A stretch of DNA of 57,500 bases from Prorocentrum cordatum (GCA_963575745.1 CAUYUJ010019949.1:569464-626963); one strand, 5' to 3'; positions 22,081-33,516 are shown, counted from the first letter of the stretch. The notes: generated from the sequence alone by a model not told the origin. Translations and numbers: made by a program.

Positions 22081-22181
22081 GTCAGCTGGAGAGCCTGGTC
22101 AGGACGCTGGCGGAGGAGGTCGAGAACATCGCCCCACAGGCGAAGGAGCCGCGGACAGTCACGGCGCGTCGGAGGCCCACG
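22081..22181 (+). CDS. Possible coiled-coil exon
   Basis: After the pyrimidine-rich acceptor 'ccccgtgtctgtccagccag' (ending 22080) a frame reads QLESLVRTLAEEVENIAPQA and stays open to a weak GT at 22182. The spacing of Leu, Val and Ile is heptad-like. An alternative acceptor with a better pyrimidine tract ends at 21992. The segment is not repetitive. Family B repeats begin directly downstream at about 22205, so the exon would be followed by a repeat-filled intron. Confidence 0.3.
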
Positions 22182-22204
22182 GGTGTTCCAGACCTGGCTC
22201 GCAC

Positions 22205-22795
22205 CGGGCGCACGACATCCCCACGATGTGGACGAGGATCTTTGCAGCGTCCCCGCCCCTGGCGGCGCCCCCTCGGGGTGCTCGAATGCCACGCCTGCTA
22301 GTTCGCGGCGAGCAGTGGCCCACCACACGAGAGAAGCCTGGGGGACAGAAGCGGGCAAGCCGCTTCGGGCATCCCCGCAATCGGGGGAAACATTTCGGAG
22401 TATCCCCACCTTTGCGGCGGCTCCCCCTCGGGGTGCCCAAATGTCGCGCCTGCTATATCGCTGTAAGTAGTGAGCCACCAAATGACAAACTTCTGGGGGG
22501 CAGAAAGAGGCACGCCGCCTGACACATGCCCACGATCTTGGCGCGAATCTTAGAGTGTCCCTCCCTGGCGGCCCCCATTGGACTGTCCAAGTGCCGCGCC
22601 TGCTGCATCGCGGTGATCATTGACCACACCAAAACACAAAAGTCTATTGGTTATCAACAGGCAAGCCGCTTGAGAAATCCCCATGGTCTTGGCGCGAACC
22701 TTGGTGTGTCCCCGCCCTTGGCGGCCCACCACCCTTGGGGTGCATAAGTGCCACGCCTGCTGCATCGCAGTGAGCAGTGGACCACCAGAAAAGTC
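22205..22795 (+). repeat. Family B ~140 bp tandem repeat, array 1
   Basis: About four units. Each carries 'ggcagaaacaggcaagccgc', 'catccccac', 'cccctggcggc', 'ggggtgcccaaatgcc' and 'cgcctgctgcatcgcggtg' in that order, then 'agcagtggaccacca'. Units are 80% or so alike by eye. Open frames on the minus strand read successive units in different frames, which argues against coding. Confidence 0.85.
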
Positions 22796-23110
22796 TGAGT
22801 AAGGAATAGTGAGGAAGAGTGCATTGGAGTGGTAGGGTCTGAATGTGTATGAGCGAGAGTGCGTCATAAGTTAATACCTTGAGTGTGTGTTTAAGCGGGT
22901 TTGAGTGAGTCTGAGTTTGACTGAGTTTCAATGCGGAAGTGACGTGGCTGAGCCTGCGTGAGGAATAGTGAGTTTGTGATGGGCCCCGCGAAGAAGAGTA
23001 GGTCTGCGATAGGCCGCTCGATGGGCGTGAGTGAGTATGAGGGTGGCATGAGAGCGAAGAAGAGGAAGGGGAGGAACAGGAAGGGACAGAGGAGGAATTC
23101 TGGACGTTTC
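22796..23110 (+). repeat. GTGAGTCTGA-rich segment following family B
   Basis: Degenerate GAGTGAGTCTGA hexamer-like DNA followed by 'gggccccgcgaagaa' and 'gtctgcgataggcc'. The same two-part segment follows family B array 3 (27930-28170), so it is part of a larger repeating block. Confidence 0.65.
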
Positions 23111-23560
23111 GCGGATCCCCACCAGTGCTTAGTCGCGGCCCGGCTAGTGATCGGACGGCTTTCGACTTGCTTCGCGAGCCCGCAGACCAACAAGTATTCC
23201 CACCAGCCGTGGCATTCTTTTCCTGCGCTTCGCTGGCGACAGTTGCGCTGTACGCCTTGACCCTGTGCTGCTCGACCCTTTGACGGTGCGCGGCTGCTTC
23301 CGCGTCACTCGCAATCAAAAGTATCCCCACCAGCCCATCCAGAAACGATCAGCGGGGGAGTCGGTGAATCAGGGGCGGCAGGACGCATGCAGTTGCGCAG
23401 CCGTCTTCTGTAAAACAAGGATCACAAAGAGCTTCCCGCACTGAAGTTTAAGATGGAAATCGATGCAAGCTACAATGGTGCTCCGATGAAGGGGTGAAGG
23501 GTGTTTCGATGAATCGTAATGGCTGTTGCACCGATTTGTATCTTACTCGCGTGCGTTTCG
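23111..23560. other. Unique spacer, no supported gene
   Basis: Ordinary sequence with 'caagtattcccaccagcc' and 'aaaagtatccccaccagcc' as a local direct duplication (23188 and 23319). No coding evidence. Confidence 0.35.
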
Positions 23561-23564
23561 AAAC

Positions 23565-24170
23565 TTGCAGCCATCTTGGGGCTCTCTTGGGGTTCATTCG
23601 GGGCCCTCTTGGGGCCCTCCTGGGGCTCTTAGGGCCTTATTTGAGCCCTCTTGGGGCTCTTTTGGAGCGTCTTGGGGCCCTTTGGGGGCTTTTTTGGGAT
23701 GCCTGAGGGGCCTCTTGGGGCCGTCTTGGACCTCTTCGCTAAAAAAGAGGGGGGTTCTAAGTCCCATCGACCCCTCGGAGGCTCAAGCATGCCGTCTTGG
23801 GGCCCTCCTGGGCCGCTCTTGAAGCGCTCTTCGGCGCTCTTGAGGCCGTCGTGGGGCCCTCTTGGGTCCCTCGTGGGACTATTTTGGGCCGTCTTGTGGT
23901 CATCCTGGAGCCTCAAGAGCCCACCGGAGGCGAAAAAACGAAAAGGCACAAACCATTGATGCCCCCCCCGGTTTTTGAAGGAGTTTGGCCTTATTGGGGG
24001 GTCCTCGGAGGGCTGGGAGGGCACTTGCAACCGTCTTGAGGCCTCTTGGATGCGTGTCGGAGGCTGTATTGAGCCATATGCCGCTATCTTGGGCCATTGT
24101 GGAGGCCATCTTGCGTTCTGTGAGGCCCTTTTGGAGCCATCTTGGGCTATCTTGGGCGCTGCTATGGGCC
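23565..24170. repeat. TCTTGGGGCC degenerate repeat (family D), copy 2
   Basis: Same 12-15 bp pattern as at 8935-9420, including 'ggccctcttggggcc'. Also as in copy 1, a purine stretch with 'gaggcgaaaa' lies within or next to the array. Confidence 0.75.
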
Positions 24171-24340
24171 GCCCCCCCCCACTCCAAATGCATGGGGGGG
24201 GAGGTAAACCTCCGAAGCAGGGAAAGGAAGGAGGTTGGAAAAAGAAACACCCTAGACCACCTGCGCCCAGAGGGTTGTTGGGATGTCGGGAGGCGTCCAA
24301 GTATTAACAAGAACCCCTATCATAGGAGATCAGGGAAAGC
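24171..24340. other. Unique spacer
   Basis: Short non-repetitive stretch with a C9 run and a G8 run. Nothing coding is seen. Confidence 0.35.
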
Positions 24341-24640
24341 CTTGGGGGCAGAAAAAGGCAAACCGTTTGAGACATCCCCACGACCTGAACGCGAACATAG
24401 GATTGCCCCCACCCCTGGCGGTCTCATCTTAGGGTGCCCAAATGCCACGCCTGCTGTACCGCGGTGAGCACTGAACTGCCCGAAGGAAGAAGTCGGGGAG
24501 GGGGCAGAACAAACAAACCTGATGAGACATCCCCACACGCTGGTGGCGAATCCGAGAGTATACCCTTCCGTAGCGGTTTCCCAGTGGAGTGCCCAAATAC
24601 CGCGTTTGTTAGATCGCAGTAAGCAATGACCCGCCCCTGC
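24341..24640 (+). repeat. Family B ~140 bp repeat, array 2
   Basis: Two units with the standard order of motifs, in the same orientation as array 1. Confidence 0.8.
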
Positions 24641-25005
24641 AAATATGCTGCAAACCATAGGCAGCTTCGAGTATTGCGGGGCTGGTGAAAAACAGGAGCG
24701 GGCCAGGAAAAGGAGTGCGGCGTTGACTGGGGGAGTAAAGCTTTTAGGCTCGCGGGGGAGTGTACTGCTTGGCGCGAGCCCCATGCGCCGCCATTTCGTG
24801 GCAATTGTTTCCCAGCCCTTTGATTCCCAACCATCCTGTGGTGTTGGGTCCCCGTTTTGAAGAGACAACGCCCCGCGTCCCACCTCTCCTCCTCCGCTCC
24901 TCCTCATCCTCCGCTCCTCCTCCTCCTCCTCTTCCTCCTCCTCCTCCTCCTCCACGCCCTCCTCCGTCCTCCCTGCGCTTCCCCTGCCTGGTACAGCGGT
25001 TTTTG
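24641..25005 (+). repeat. Family C leader with CTCCTC tract, copy 1
   Basis: 'ccatcctgtggtgttggg' (24830) is followed by 'gttttgaagagacaacgcccc' type sequence and a (CTCCTC)n tract to about 24965. The same leader plus pyrimidine tract precedes the satellites at 53545-53690, and in reverse at 27480-27370. Confidence 0.75.
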
Positions 25006-25605
25006 GCCTCATAGGGAGTTCCACCGAAGGTCCCAATGGCGGAACTCGCATGCGGTTCCTGCTCCCAGTGCGGTGTTTCGTGGCCCCGTAGGGAGCTCCA
25101 ACGAAGGTCCCAGTGGCGGAATTCGCAGGCGGTTCTTGCGCCCAGTGCGGTGTTCCGTGGCCCCATAGGGAGCTCCACCAAAGGTCCCAGCAGCGAAACT
25201 CGCATGCGCTCTCTGCTCCTAGTGCAACGCTTCGTGGTCTCACAGGGAATTCCACCGAAGGTCCCAGTAGCGGAACTCGCATGCGGCTCTTGCGCCCAGT
25301 ACAGCGTTTCGTGGCCTCAGAGGGAGCTTCACCGAAGGTCCCACTGGCGGAACTCGCCTCGCATGCGTTTGGCTCCTGCGCCAAGTACAGCGCTTCGTGG
25401 TTTCATAGGGACCTCCACCGAAGGTCCCAGTGGCGAAACTCGCATGCGCTTCCTGCGCCCAGGCCCAGTACATCGCTTCGTGACATCATAGGGACCTCCA
25501 CCGAAGGTCCCAGTGGCGGAACTCGCAAGCGGTTCCTGCGACCAGTGCAGCGCTTCGTGGCCCCATAGTGAGCACATCTTTCAGACGCTTCGTGGCCCCA
25601 CAGCC
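25006..25605 (+). repeat. Family C satellite, ~78 bp units
   Basis: About eight tandem units of 72-84 bases: 'cagcgcttcgtggcccca', 'agggagctccaccgaagg', 'tcccagtggcggaactcgca', then 'gcggttcctgcgccc'. Minus- and plus-strand frames repeat the unit and are not conserved in phase. Confidence 0.9.
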
Positions 25606-26040
25606 TTACAAGGGGAGCGGCCCGCCCTAGTTTCGCCTTCTCTCGACGGTATGACTGTTTGGCCCCACGCCGCGGACGACCCGCGCGGCGCTGGGATTTT
25701 CTCGGAGCGAGCAGCGCGCGCTGCGGAAACTCCATGTTGCGGTTTGCCCAGCGCCTCGTTCGCGTGTCGTCGTTCTGCCCAGCAGCCAGAGCCTTGCCCG
25801 CAATCAGCCAGCAAGCCAGTTCCCTATGCTCCGCGCGGCAGACGACCCGCGAGCGTCACTGGGACCCCTTCGTGGCGACCGGCGCGCGTCGCGGGGTCCG
25901 CGTTGCGCTGCGCCCGCAGCCTTGGGCTTTGGAGTGCGCGGGCACAACGGGAGACAAAGAAGGGAAGGGCAATGTTGGATGGTCTAGATTTTTTTGGCCA
26001 CCCCCCCATTAAACATATCACGGACAGAGGGAATCACGCC
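25606..26040. other. Unique core between two inverted family C arrays
   Basis: About 430 bases of GC-rich, CG-rich non-repetitive sequence, flanked on the left by family C in plus orientation and on the right by family C in minus orientation. Frames are open on both strands; none is distinctive. Confidence 0.4.
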
Positions 26041-27365
26041 GAAGGTTATATGGAGCTCCACCGAAGGCCCCAGTGGCAGCGCCCGCGTGCCGCCGCCGTT
26101 CCACTTTGGCATGCCCCTCGCACGGTTCGTGCCCCCATAAGGAGCTCCATTGAGACGACATTCACAGACACGGCGCTCACATTTGCACATGGTTGGGTCT
26201 TTTGCCAAGCCCGATTCTCTCTCGTTTTCAGTGCGCGGCTTCGCGTTCTTACCCGCCCGGCCCGTGGCGACCCGAACCCAGGGTTCTCGAGTTTCTCCTC
26301 TGTTTATCCTTCCGCCCCAGTGACCGCCGCTGCGGGCACCGCGCATTGCGGAGCCCCCGCGACGCGCGCCGGTTGTTCCGTCCCCGCGACGCGCGCGGCT
26401 TGCCCGCGGCACGGGGCAACAAAATACAGGTGGCTGACAACGGGCAAGACGCTGGGCAGAGCGCGCGGGCGTCGGGTAGCTCTTGGAAACAGAGCGCAGG
26501 GGAGTCGCGAGCGTGTGGGGCTACGAAACGCGTCGGGGGTGCTGGAGTTCCCCATGGGGCCACGAAGCGTGTGAGGGGTGTGCCGACATGGATATGCGGT
26601 GGGCGGGAGCCCCATGCGAACCCTGCCACAGGGGCCTTCGGCTGAGCTCTTCATGTGGCCGCGAAGCGTGTTAGGGGTTTGCCGAAATGGGCGTGCCGTG
26701 GGCGGGGGGCCGCATTTGAACCCTGCCACTGGGGCACCCGGTCGGCCGAAGTGTACACTGCCGCGGGCGGGGAGTCGCACGTGGACACTGCCATTTTGGC
26801 CTGCGCTGGAGTTTCGCATGGAGCCGCGAAACGTGTGAAGGGTACGCCGAAATGAATATGCGGTGGGCGGGGTGCCGCACGTGGACCTTGCCAGCGGGGT
26901 GGGTCTTCGGTGGAGCTCTCTATGGGGCCACGAACCGCGTGCGGAGTGCAACGAAATAAATATGCGGTGGGCGGGAAAGCGCATGTGGACCCTGCCTGTG
27001 GGGACTTCGGTGGAGCTCCCCATGGGGCCACGAAGCGCGTGCGGAGGGCAACGAAATTGACATGCGGTGGGCGGGGGGGCGCATGTGAACCCTGCCGCTA
27101 GGGCATTCGGTGAGGCGCCCTATGAGGGCACCAAGCGTGTGAGGGGTGTGCCGAAGTGTACATGGGGCGGGCGGGGGGCCGCATGTGAACATTGCCACTG
27201 CTACTTTGGCCATCGGTGGAGCTTTTTATGGGGCCATGAAGCGCGCGAAGGGTGTGCCGAAGTATACATGCGGTTGGCGGGAAACCGCACGTCGACCCTG
27301 CCAGTGGGGTTTTCGGTGGAGTTTCCTACGGGGCCGCGAAGCGTGTGCGGGGTGCGCTGAACAGG
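26041..27365 (-). repeat. Family C satellite, ~95 bp units, inverted
   Basis: About a dozen units. Each reads 'ggggccacgaagcgtgtgag', 'gggtgtgccgaaatg', 'catgcggtgggcggg', 'gaccctgccag', then 'cttcggtggagctccc'. The boxes around the GGAGCTCC site are shared with the 78 bp array, but the spacer is different and longer. The first part (26100-26500) is less regular. Confidence 0.9.
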
Positions 27366-27485
27366 TAGACTGATGCGGAAAGCAAAAGTACAGAGGGGGA
27401 GGGGGGGAAGGGGGAGAGGAGGGGAGGAAACGCGGGGACTGTCCCTCCAAAGCGAGTGCCCAACACCACAGGATGGTTTTGGGGG
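27366..27485 (-). repeat. Family C leader, copy 2 (inverted)
   Basis: A GGGGGA/GAGGGG purine tract followed by a segment that, in reverse complement, restores the leader seen at 24830 and 53545 ('ccatcctgtggtgttggg'). Confidence 0.75.
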
Positions 27486-27499
27486 AACCAAAAAAAACA

Positions 27500-27925
27500 T
27501 GGGGGGCAGAAACAGGCAAACCGCCTGAGACAACCCCACACTTTGGGCGCGAATCTTGAAGTGTCCCCACCCCTGGCGGCTTCACCTTCGGGTGCCCAAA
27601 TGCCACGCCTGTTGCATCGCTGTGAACAGTGGACCACCAAAGGAGAGAAGTCTGGAAAAGGGGAAGGAACAGGCAAACCGCTTGAGACATCCCGCCATTC
27701 GGGGGCGAATCCTGGAGTGTCACCAAACCTGGCGGCTCCCCCACTGGGGTGCCTGAGTGCCACACTTGCTATATCGCGGTGAGCATTGCACAACCAAGAA
27801 GCAGAAGTGTGGAGGCAGAAAAAGGCAAACTGCTGGGGACATCCCCCCCCCCGCATCTGGGCGCGAATTTTGGAGTGCCCCCTATGTGCCAGAGTGCCAC
27901 GCCTGCTACATCGAGGTGCGCATGG
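27500..27925 (+). repeat. Family B ~140 bp repeat, array 3
   Basis: Three units in the same orientation as arrays 1 and 2; the third is shortened. Confidence 0.85.
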
Positions 27926-29150
27926 AGCTTCGGAAAAGCTTGAGTGACGAAAAGTGTGTCAGAGCGAGAGAGGCTGAGTGTGCATGAGTGAGAGCGCGCC
28001 TGAGGCTGATTCCCTGGGTGGGTCTGAGTGAGTCTGAGACTGAGTGAATCTGAATGAGGATGAGATGTGGTTGTGTCTGCGTGAGGAAGAGCGAGTCACC
28101 GATGGAACCCGCGGAAGGGAGTGGGTCTGCGATGGGCCCCGTTATGGGCGTGTATAAGTTGAGTAAAAGCGTCTGAGTAACATGACAGCACAACAAAAAG
28201 AAACAGGAGGAACAAGATGATAAGGAGAAGGAGGAGGCCCAGGTGCGTCTCAGTAGATATTATTTGTGAAGGTTCCCGTACTTGCAGATCATATCCATGC
28301 CATTTTTCGGTGATGAGTTCTGTCAATGAGTATCTGGGTGTGACAACGAGTTCGCGTAGACGAAAGGCGCGGCAATGAGGACGACGACAGCGACAATTTT
28401 AGTGACGTCTTCCTCCTCCCCTGGACATGTTTCAGGAGAGACGAGGGAAGCGCACGTGGAAGAGCGATGGGTAGTTCATCTTGCCGTTCTTTCCAAGGCA
28501 ACTCAGGCAAGTTCGTGAAGCGTTGCTACGCCCGCTATCTGGCGTGCTACTCGCGGCGCCTGCTGGCACGCAGGGTCCCAAGTGTCACCCCGGCGATGTC
28601 GCGGTAGCCATTTGCGCGCGAGTTTAGTGCGAGTGAGTGTGAGCGAGTGCGATACGATTGTGAGCGAGCCGAAATGTGACTGGACCTGGGCATGGTGGAG
28701 CCTGACTCTGAGCGAGTCTGCATCGAATCTTTGTGAGCACGGGCGGGCGAGCGAGTCTAACTGCGAGTGGGCCGGAGTGTGGATGATTCAGATTGTGGGT
28801 GAGCTAGAGCTTGACTGTGGCGAACATACATTTGAGTATGAGTTAGCTTGGGTGCAAAGTGAAATGGGCATGGGCGGGCCTAAGGGCTGGTGAGTCTGGG
28901 TGTGAGCGGGTCTGGGCGTGAATTGGCACCGACGTGGGCAATTCAGACTTCCTTCGGTTCTAGGTACGAGCGAGCAAGAGTGCGTGAATCCAAATGTGAT
29001 TGAATCTGAATGTGAGCGAATCAGAACGCGATGAATGGGTTTACCTGAGGGAGAGGTGCCGGTGAGAAAGTCCGAGTGCGAATGAGCGCGCCCGGGTAGG
29101 CAAGAGGGGAAGGAGGTGAAGGAGTGAGTGAGGAGCACACATGTCCAAAG
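27926..29150 (+). repeat. GTGAGTCTGA-rich segments with unique islands
   Basis: 27930-28170 repeats the two-part segment that followed array 1. 28170-28560 is mostly unique; a minus-strand frame here (28326-28096) has a Leu/Ile/Phe stretch that would pass for a membrane helix but is encoded by a pyrimidine-rich tract. 28610-29060 is again degenerate GTGAGCGAGTCTGA DNA. Confidence 0.55.
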
Positions 29151-29154
29151 AAAG

Positions 29155-29492
29155 GTCTGGGGAGACATCCCCGCATCCTGATCGCGAATTCTGAAGTCTG
29201 AAGTATCCCCACCCTTGTCGGTTTTGTTCTCCGTTTTGGGGCGCGCAAGTGCCACGCATGATTCATCACGGCGGGCATTTGACCAAACAAACAATCAGGA
29301 GGAAGGGGGACATTCAAGAATGCCCCCACCCCTGTCGCCCCCTTCCAGAGAACCACTACCCCGCTTGGGACATCCTCATAATATCTGCCGTAAGCAGAAG
29401 ATGATACGGTGCGAAACAGGCAAACCGCTTGAGCCACCCTTACAACCTCAGCGAGGATCGGAGTGCCCCCACCCCTGGCGGTCCCGCTAAAG
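29155..29492 (+). repeat. Family B repeat, array 4 (partial units)
   Basis: One nearly full unit (29155-29283) and two decayed or truncated ones ending in 'cccctggcgg'. This is the last recognisable family B copy in the window. Confidence 0.7.
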
Positions 29493-30104
29493 AGTGTTGA
29501 AACACGTTCCAAGCCTGAGACATCTTGATAATTTGCTCCAAAAATTCAGAGGGTGTTACGGTGAAGGCATCATTCAAGGTTGAGCGACCCGCGCGGTGTC
29601 AAGACCCAGCGCGCAATTCGTCACGACACGGGCCTGCCACACCACCCCCATCGCGCCCGAAGTCGAAGGCCCTCACGGCCGAGCTCCACCGGGCCTTCAC
29701 CAGCCGTTGGCGCCGACTTTCTTTTGGAACTGCGGTTCTGCATACTGCAGGCACGGACCACTGTCCTCCAGCGCGCTCTGTCACCCCCCTTCCCCCGGGC
29801 CCAGACATCCCGCGATTTCACGTGTTAAACCCGATCAGTCTTGCACAGAGGTCGGCCCCAGGGGCCGCTTCCTGCCCCCAGGACGATCAGCCATTGATCT
29901 TGGACGAAAAACACAAGACCGCTGGGGCCATCGTCGGATGTCTGCCCCATGTTCAGTCGCGGTCAGAGGAGACGGAGAGCAAACACATGAGCTCACAGGT
30001 GCTCGTACGCCCCGAGTCTGCCAACTTGCGTGCAGCTTGAGATGGGTTCACGTTGGTGCCATGCGTTGTTGGTCAATCATTGGCATCACACATCTCGTGT
30101 GTAG
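29493..30104. other. Unique region upstream of candidate exons
   Basis: Non-repetitive. Two plus-strand frames of 171 and 187 codons (29525-30040 from a TTG, 29596-30159 from a GTG) have mixed composition but no recognisable domain and lack a good ATG. Confidence 0.3.
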
Positions 30105-30155
30105 CTCGATCAGAACAGCAAAGACGTGTTTGCAAATAGCCCTAACAACGCGACC
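30105..30155 (+). CDS. Possible 51-nt internal exon
   Basis: Bounded by a T-rich acceptor ending 'ctcgtgtgtag' (30104) and a near-perfect GTAAGTATG donor at 30156. The 17 codons are open in phase 0 (LDQNSKDVFANSPNNAT); the same frame hits TAG at the acceptor itself, so it depends on splicing. The next acceptor in phase is at 30380. No family recognised. Confidence 0.35.
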
Positions 30156-30210
30156 GTAAGTATGGGGTGTTCGCTTGGCTTGTATGTTAACTCGTGCGGA
30201 AATGGCTTAG

Positions 30211-30675
30211 TCAGCATATAGCGTACGATTGGATTGACCATAGTAGTGCAGAGCTGATATTGGCCATTCTTAAACACTGCTCGCCAGAGGGGCTTCTGTG
30301 TGTAATTCGCGACTGCAGGAGAGGGAGCACAGCGATGTCCTCCCCATGAGGTGTCCCACCTCTGCTGCTGATGTGCCTAGCTCTCCTGCTGGTGCCTGGA
30401 GCCAGATTCAGATACTGCGCCGTATCACTACCCCGCCTCGTCGTCGCTTGAGTCAGCAAAATCAGGGCATGTGAGCGGTGATGTGATTCTTTGGCATGGC
30501 CTATTGCAGGCGCGTTGAGCCTTGCGTGATGGGCTCGCGGGCCCACCCGCGTGCCCCGAGGAAGCGGCCAAGACAGAAAAGGTGGTTCGGAAGCTCCAGG
30601 CGATATTGGGACACCCAGCCTTCCCCAATCCAGGGGGGAGGAGCGAGGAGCGAAGAGGAAGGAGGCAGGACGCAT
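30211..30675 (-). CDS. Uncharacterised minus-strand open frame (154 aa)
   Basis: ATG to stop, balanced composition, non-repetitive DNA. No signal peptide, helix pattern or motif that I recognise. It conflicts with the plus-strand exon reading above. At this GC content a 154-codon chance frame is not rare. Confidence 0.22.
   Translation of the reverse strand: MRPASFLFAPRSSPLDWGRLGVPISPGASEPPFLSWPLPRGTRVGPRAHHARLNAPAIGHAKESHHRSHALILLTQATTRRGSDTAQYLNLAPGTSRRARHISSRGGTPHGEDIAVLPLLQSRITHRSPSGEQCLRMANISSALLWSIQSYAIC
30381..30518 (+). CDS. Possible terminal exon
   Basis: After 'gctgctgatgtgcctag' (30380) a 45-codon frame in the same phase as 30105-30155 runs to TGA at 30516-30518 (LSCWCLEPDSDTAPYHYPAS at its start). 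There is an alternative GTGAGC donor at 30469. An ATG-started minus-strand frame of 154 codons (30675-30211) overlaps it and is an alternative reading of the same DNA. Confidence 0.28.
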   Translation, partial: LSCWCLEPDSDTAPYHYPASSSLESAKSGHVSGDVILWHGLLQAR

Positions 30676-30789
30676 TTCTCTGCTTGGTTAAATGCGCGGG
30701 CCGCTCGCGTTTGCCCCATACCCCAGGCCCCATTCATTCGGTTTGCCCAGTACCCGGAGCGACGAGACGAACCATGTTTCGCGCGCGCG

Positions 30790-31172
30790 TTCGAGCGTTG
30801 TGTGTTTGGGTGTGTGCATGTGTGAAGAGATGGAGAGTGGTGTATGCGTGTGTTGGTGTGCGAGGGCGTACGCGGGTGAGTGCGTGGAGCGCGTGCATGC
30901 GTATGCGCGGGGGAGATGGTGCTGCTGTGCTTTGGTGTGTGTGTGGATGTGTGTGTGTGTGTTTGGGTGTGCGTGTGTGGGTGTGTGTGTGTGGGTGTGT
31001 GTGTGTGGGGGGGGGTGTGTGTGGGGGGGTGTGAGGCTGTGAGGGTGTGTGGGTGTGTGGGTGTGTGGGTGTGTGTGGGTGTGTTAGTGTCTGTGTGTGG
31101 GTGTGTGTGTGTGTGCGGGTGTGCGGGTGTGCGGGTGTGGGGGTGGGGATGGGGGTGTGGGTGTGGGTGTGG
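30790..31172. repeat. (GTGTGTGGGTGT)n microsatellite
   Basis: GT-rich simple repeat with GGGTGT and GGGGG variants. It runs directly into the family A left box at 31175. Confidence 0.95.
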
Positions 31173-31174
31173 GT

Positions 31175-32360
<1,186 letters not shown>

Positions 32361-32384
32361 TACCAATGGCACTAGTAACGCTAG

Positions 32385-32750
32385 TCAGGATGGGAGTGTC
32401 CGCAGCCCGCATGGACGTCCGCGTGCGATGTGCGCCGCGTCCCATTCCTGCCACGTATTTCGCACCGTCGGCGACAAGGCAGGCCATGCTGAGAGGAAAA
32501 AAAGAAGACTTGATATTGATTTTTTATAGTCAGGGTGGGCGGGCCCAGATTGACTGCCGCGCGCGATGCGCGCCGCGTCCCATTCCTGCCACGTTTTTCG
32601 CATCGCCGACGACAAGAAAGACGATGTTGAGAAGAAAACCGGCGACTTCGTATTGATTTTTTAGAGTCCGGATGGGAGGTCCCGGATTGGGCCGCTATCG
32701 GCCGAATGCGAGGTAGGTGGGGGTATATAATAATAAGGAACAAGGATGTG
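32385..32750 (+). repeat. Family A, unit 4 (two core motifs plus right box)
   Basis: Core motifs at about 32428 and 32565 (GATGYGCGCCGCGTCCCA, then 'cgacaag'), each followed by an A-rich stretch and a T-rich stretch. It ends in a right box at 32690-32750 ('gccgctatcggccg', then 'gtatataataataagga'). Confidence 0.82.
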
Positions 32751-33265
32751 GGTGAGGGTGCGTGTGTGTGTGTGAGTGTGTGGGTGTGTGGTCGTGTGGG
32801 CGTGTGGGCGTGTGGGTGTGAGGGTGTGTGTGTGTGGGTGTGTGTGGATGTGTTGTGTGCGTGTGGGTGTGTTAGTGTGTGTGTGGGTGTGTGTGAGTGT
32901 GGGGTCGTGGGGGTGTGGGGGTGTGGAGGTATGAAGGTGTGGGGGTGTGGGGGTATGAGGGTGTGGGGGTGTGTGGGGGTGGGGGGGAGGGGGGGTGGGG
33001 GGGGGTGGGGGGGGGGCGTGTGGGTGTGGATGTGGATGCGGGTGTGAGTGTGTGTGTGTGGGTGTGTGGGTGTGCGGGTGTGGGGGTATGTTGGTGGGTG
33101 GGTGGTGGGTGGGTAGTTGGATGCGTGGGTGGGTTGGTGGGTGTGTGGGGGGTGAGTGGGTGGGGGGTGGGTGGGTGGGTGGGAGGGTGGGTGTGTGGGG
33201 GGGAATGGGGGTGGGTGCGGGTGGATGGGGGGTGGATGGGGGTGGGGGTGGTGGGGATGTGTCTG
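32751..33265. repeat. (GTGTGGGTGT)n/(GGGTGG)n microsatellite
   Basis: Directly follows a family A right box. It begins as GTGTGT, passes through GTGTGGGG and ends as GGGTGGGTGG. Confidence 0.95.
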
Positions 33266-33285
33266 TTGTTCATGCGCTGCCATGC

Positions 33286-33516
33286 TTACTGCTCTCCTGC
33301 TATTGCGGTGAGATACTCGATGCACGTCTGAAGGCTGACCAGCTTTGGATTACTCGGTTCTCCTCGCAAGGGCATTCCCTGAACCTCCCTCAACGTTGTC
33401 TCCAAGGTTGTGGCAACACGTTTGACGAGGCGGTTGCTTTCTGAGTCAGAAGATCGTTTGCATGCGTATGGTGTTATGGTCGTGTCGCCACGACGGTACT
33501 CTTTTTCTTGAGCCAT
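33286..33516 (-). CDS. Uncharacterised minus-strand small ORF (76 aa)
   Basis: ATG at 33516 to TAA at 33286. Composition is balanced and hydrophilic, with an amphipathic stretch (LVKRVATTLETTLREVQG at about residues 31-48) and a mixed C-terminus. This is one of the more protein-like frames in the window and lies in unique DNA between two family A blocks. No family recognised. The overlapping plus-strand ATG frame at 33462-33869 (135 aa) is an alternative. Confidence 0.3.
   Translation of the reverse strand: MAQEKEYRRGDTTITPYACKRSSDSESNRLVKRVATTLETTLREVQGMPLRGEPSNPKLVSLQTCIEYLTAIAGEQ

Noticed and set aside
22159-22525. Minus-strand frames over family B as a repeat protein family (shared phrases such as GLPxSAP).
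   Set aside because: Successive 140 bp units are read in different frames and contain length changes that are not multiples of three.
28096-28326. Small membrane protein on the minus strand (one Leu/Ile/Phe-rich helix).
   Set aside because: The hydrophobic stretch is encoded by a pyrimidine-rich tract, the start would be TTG and nothing else supports a gene.
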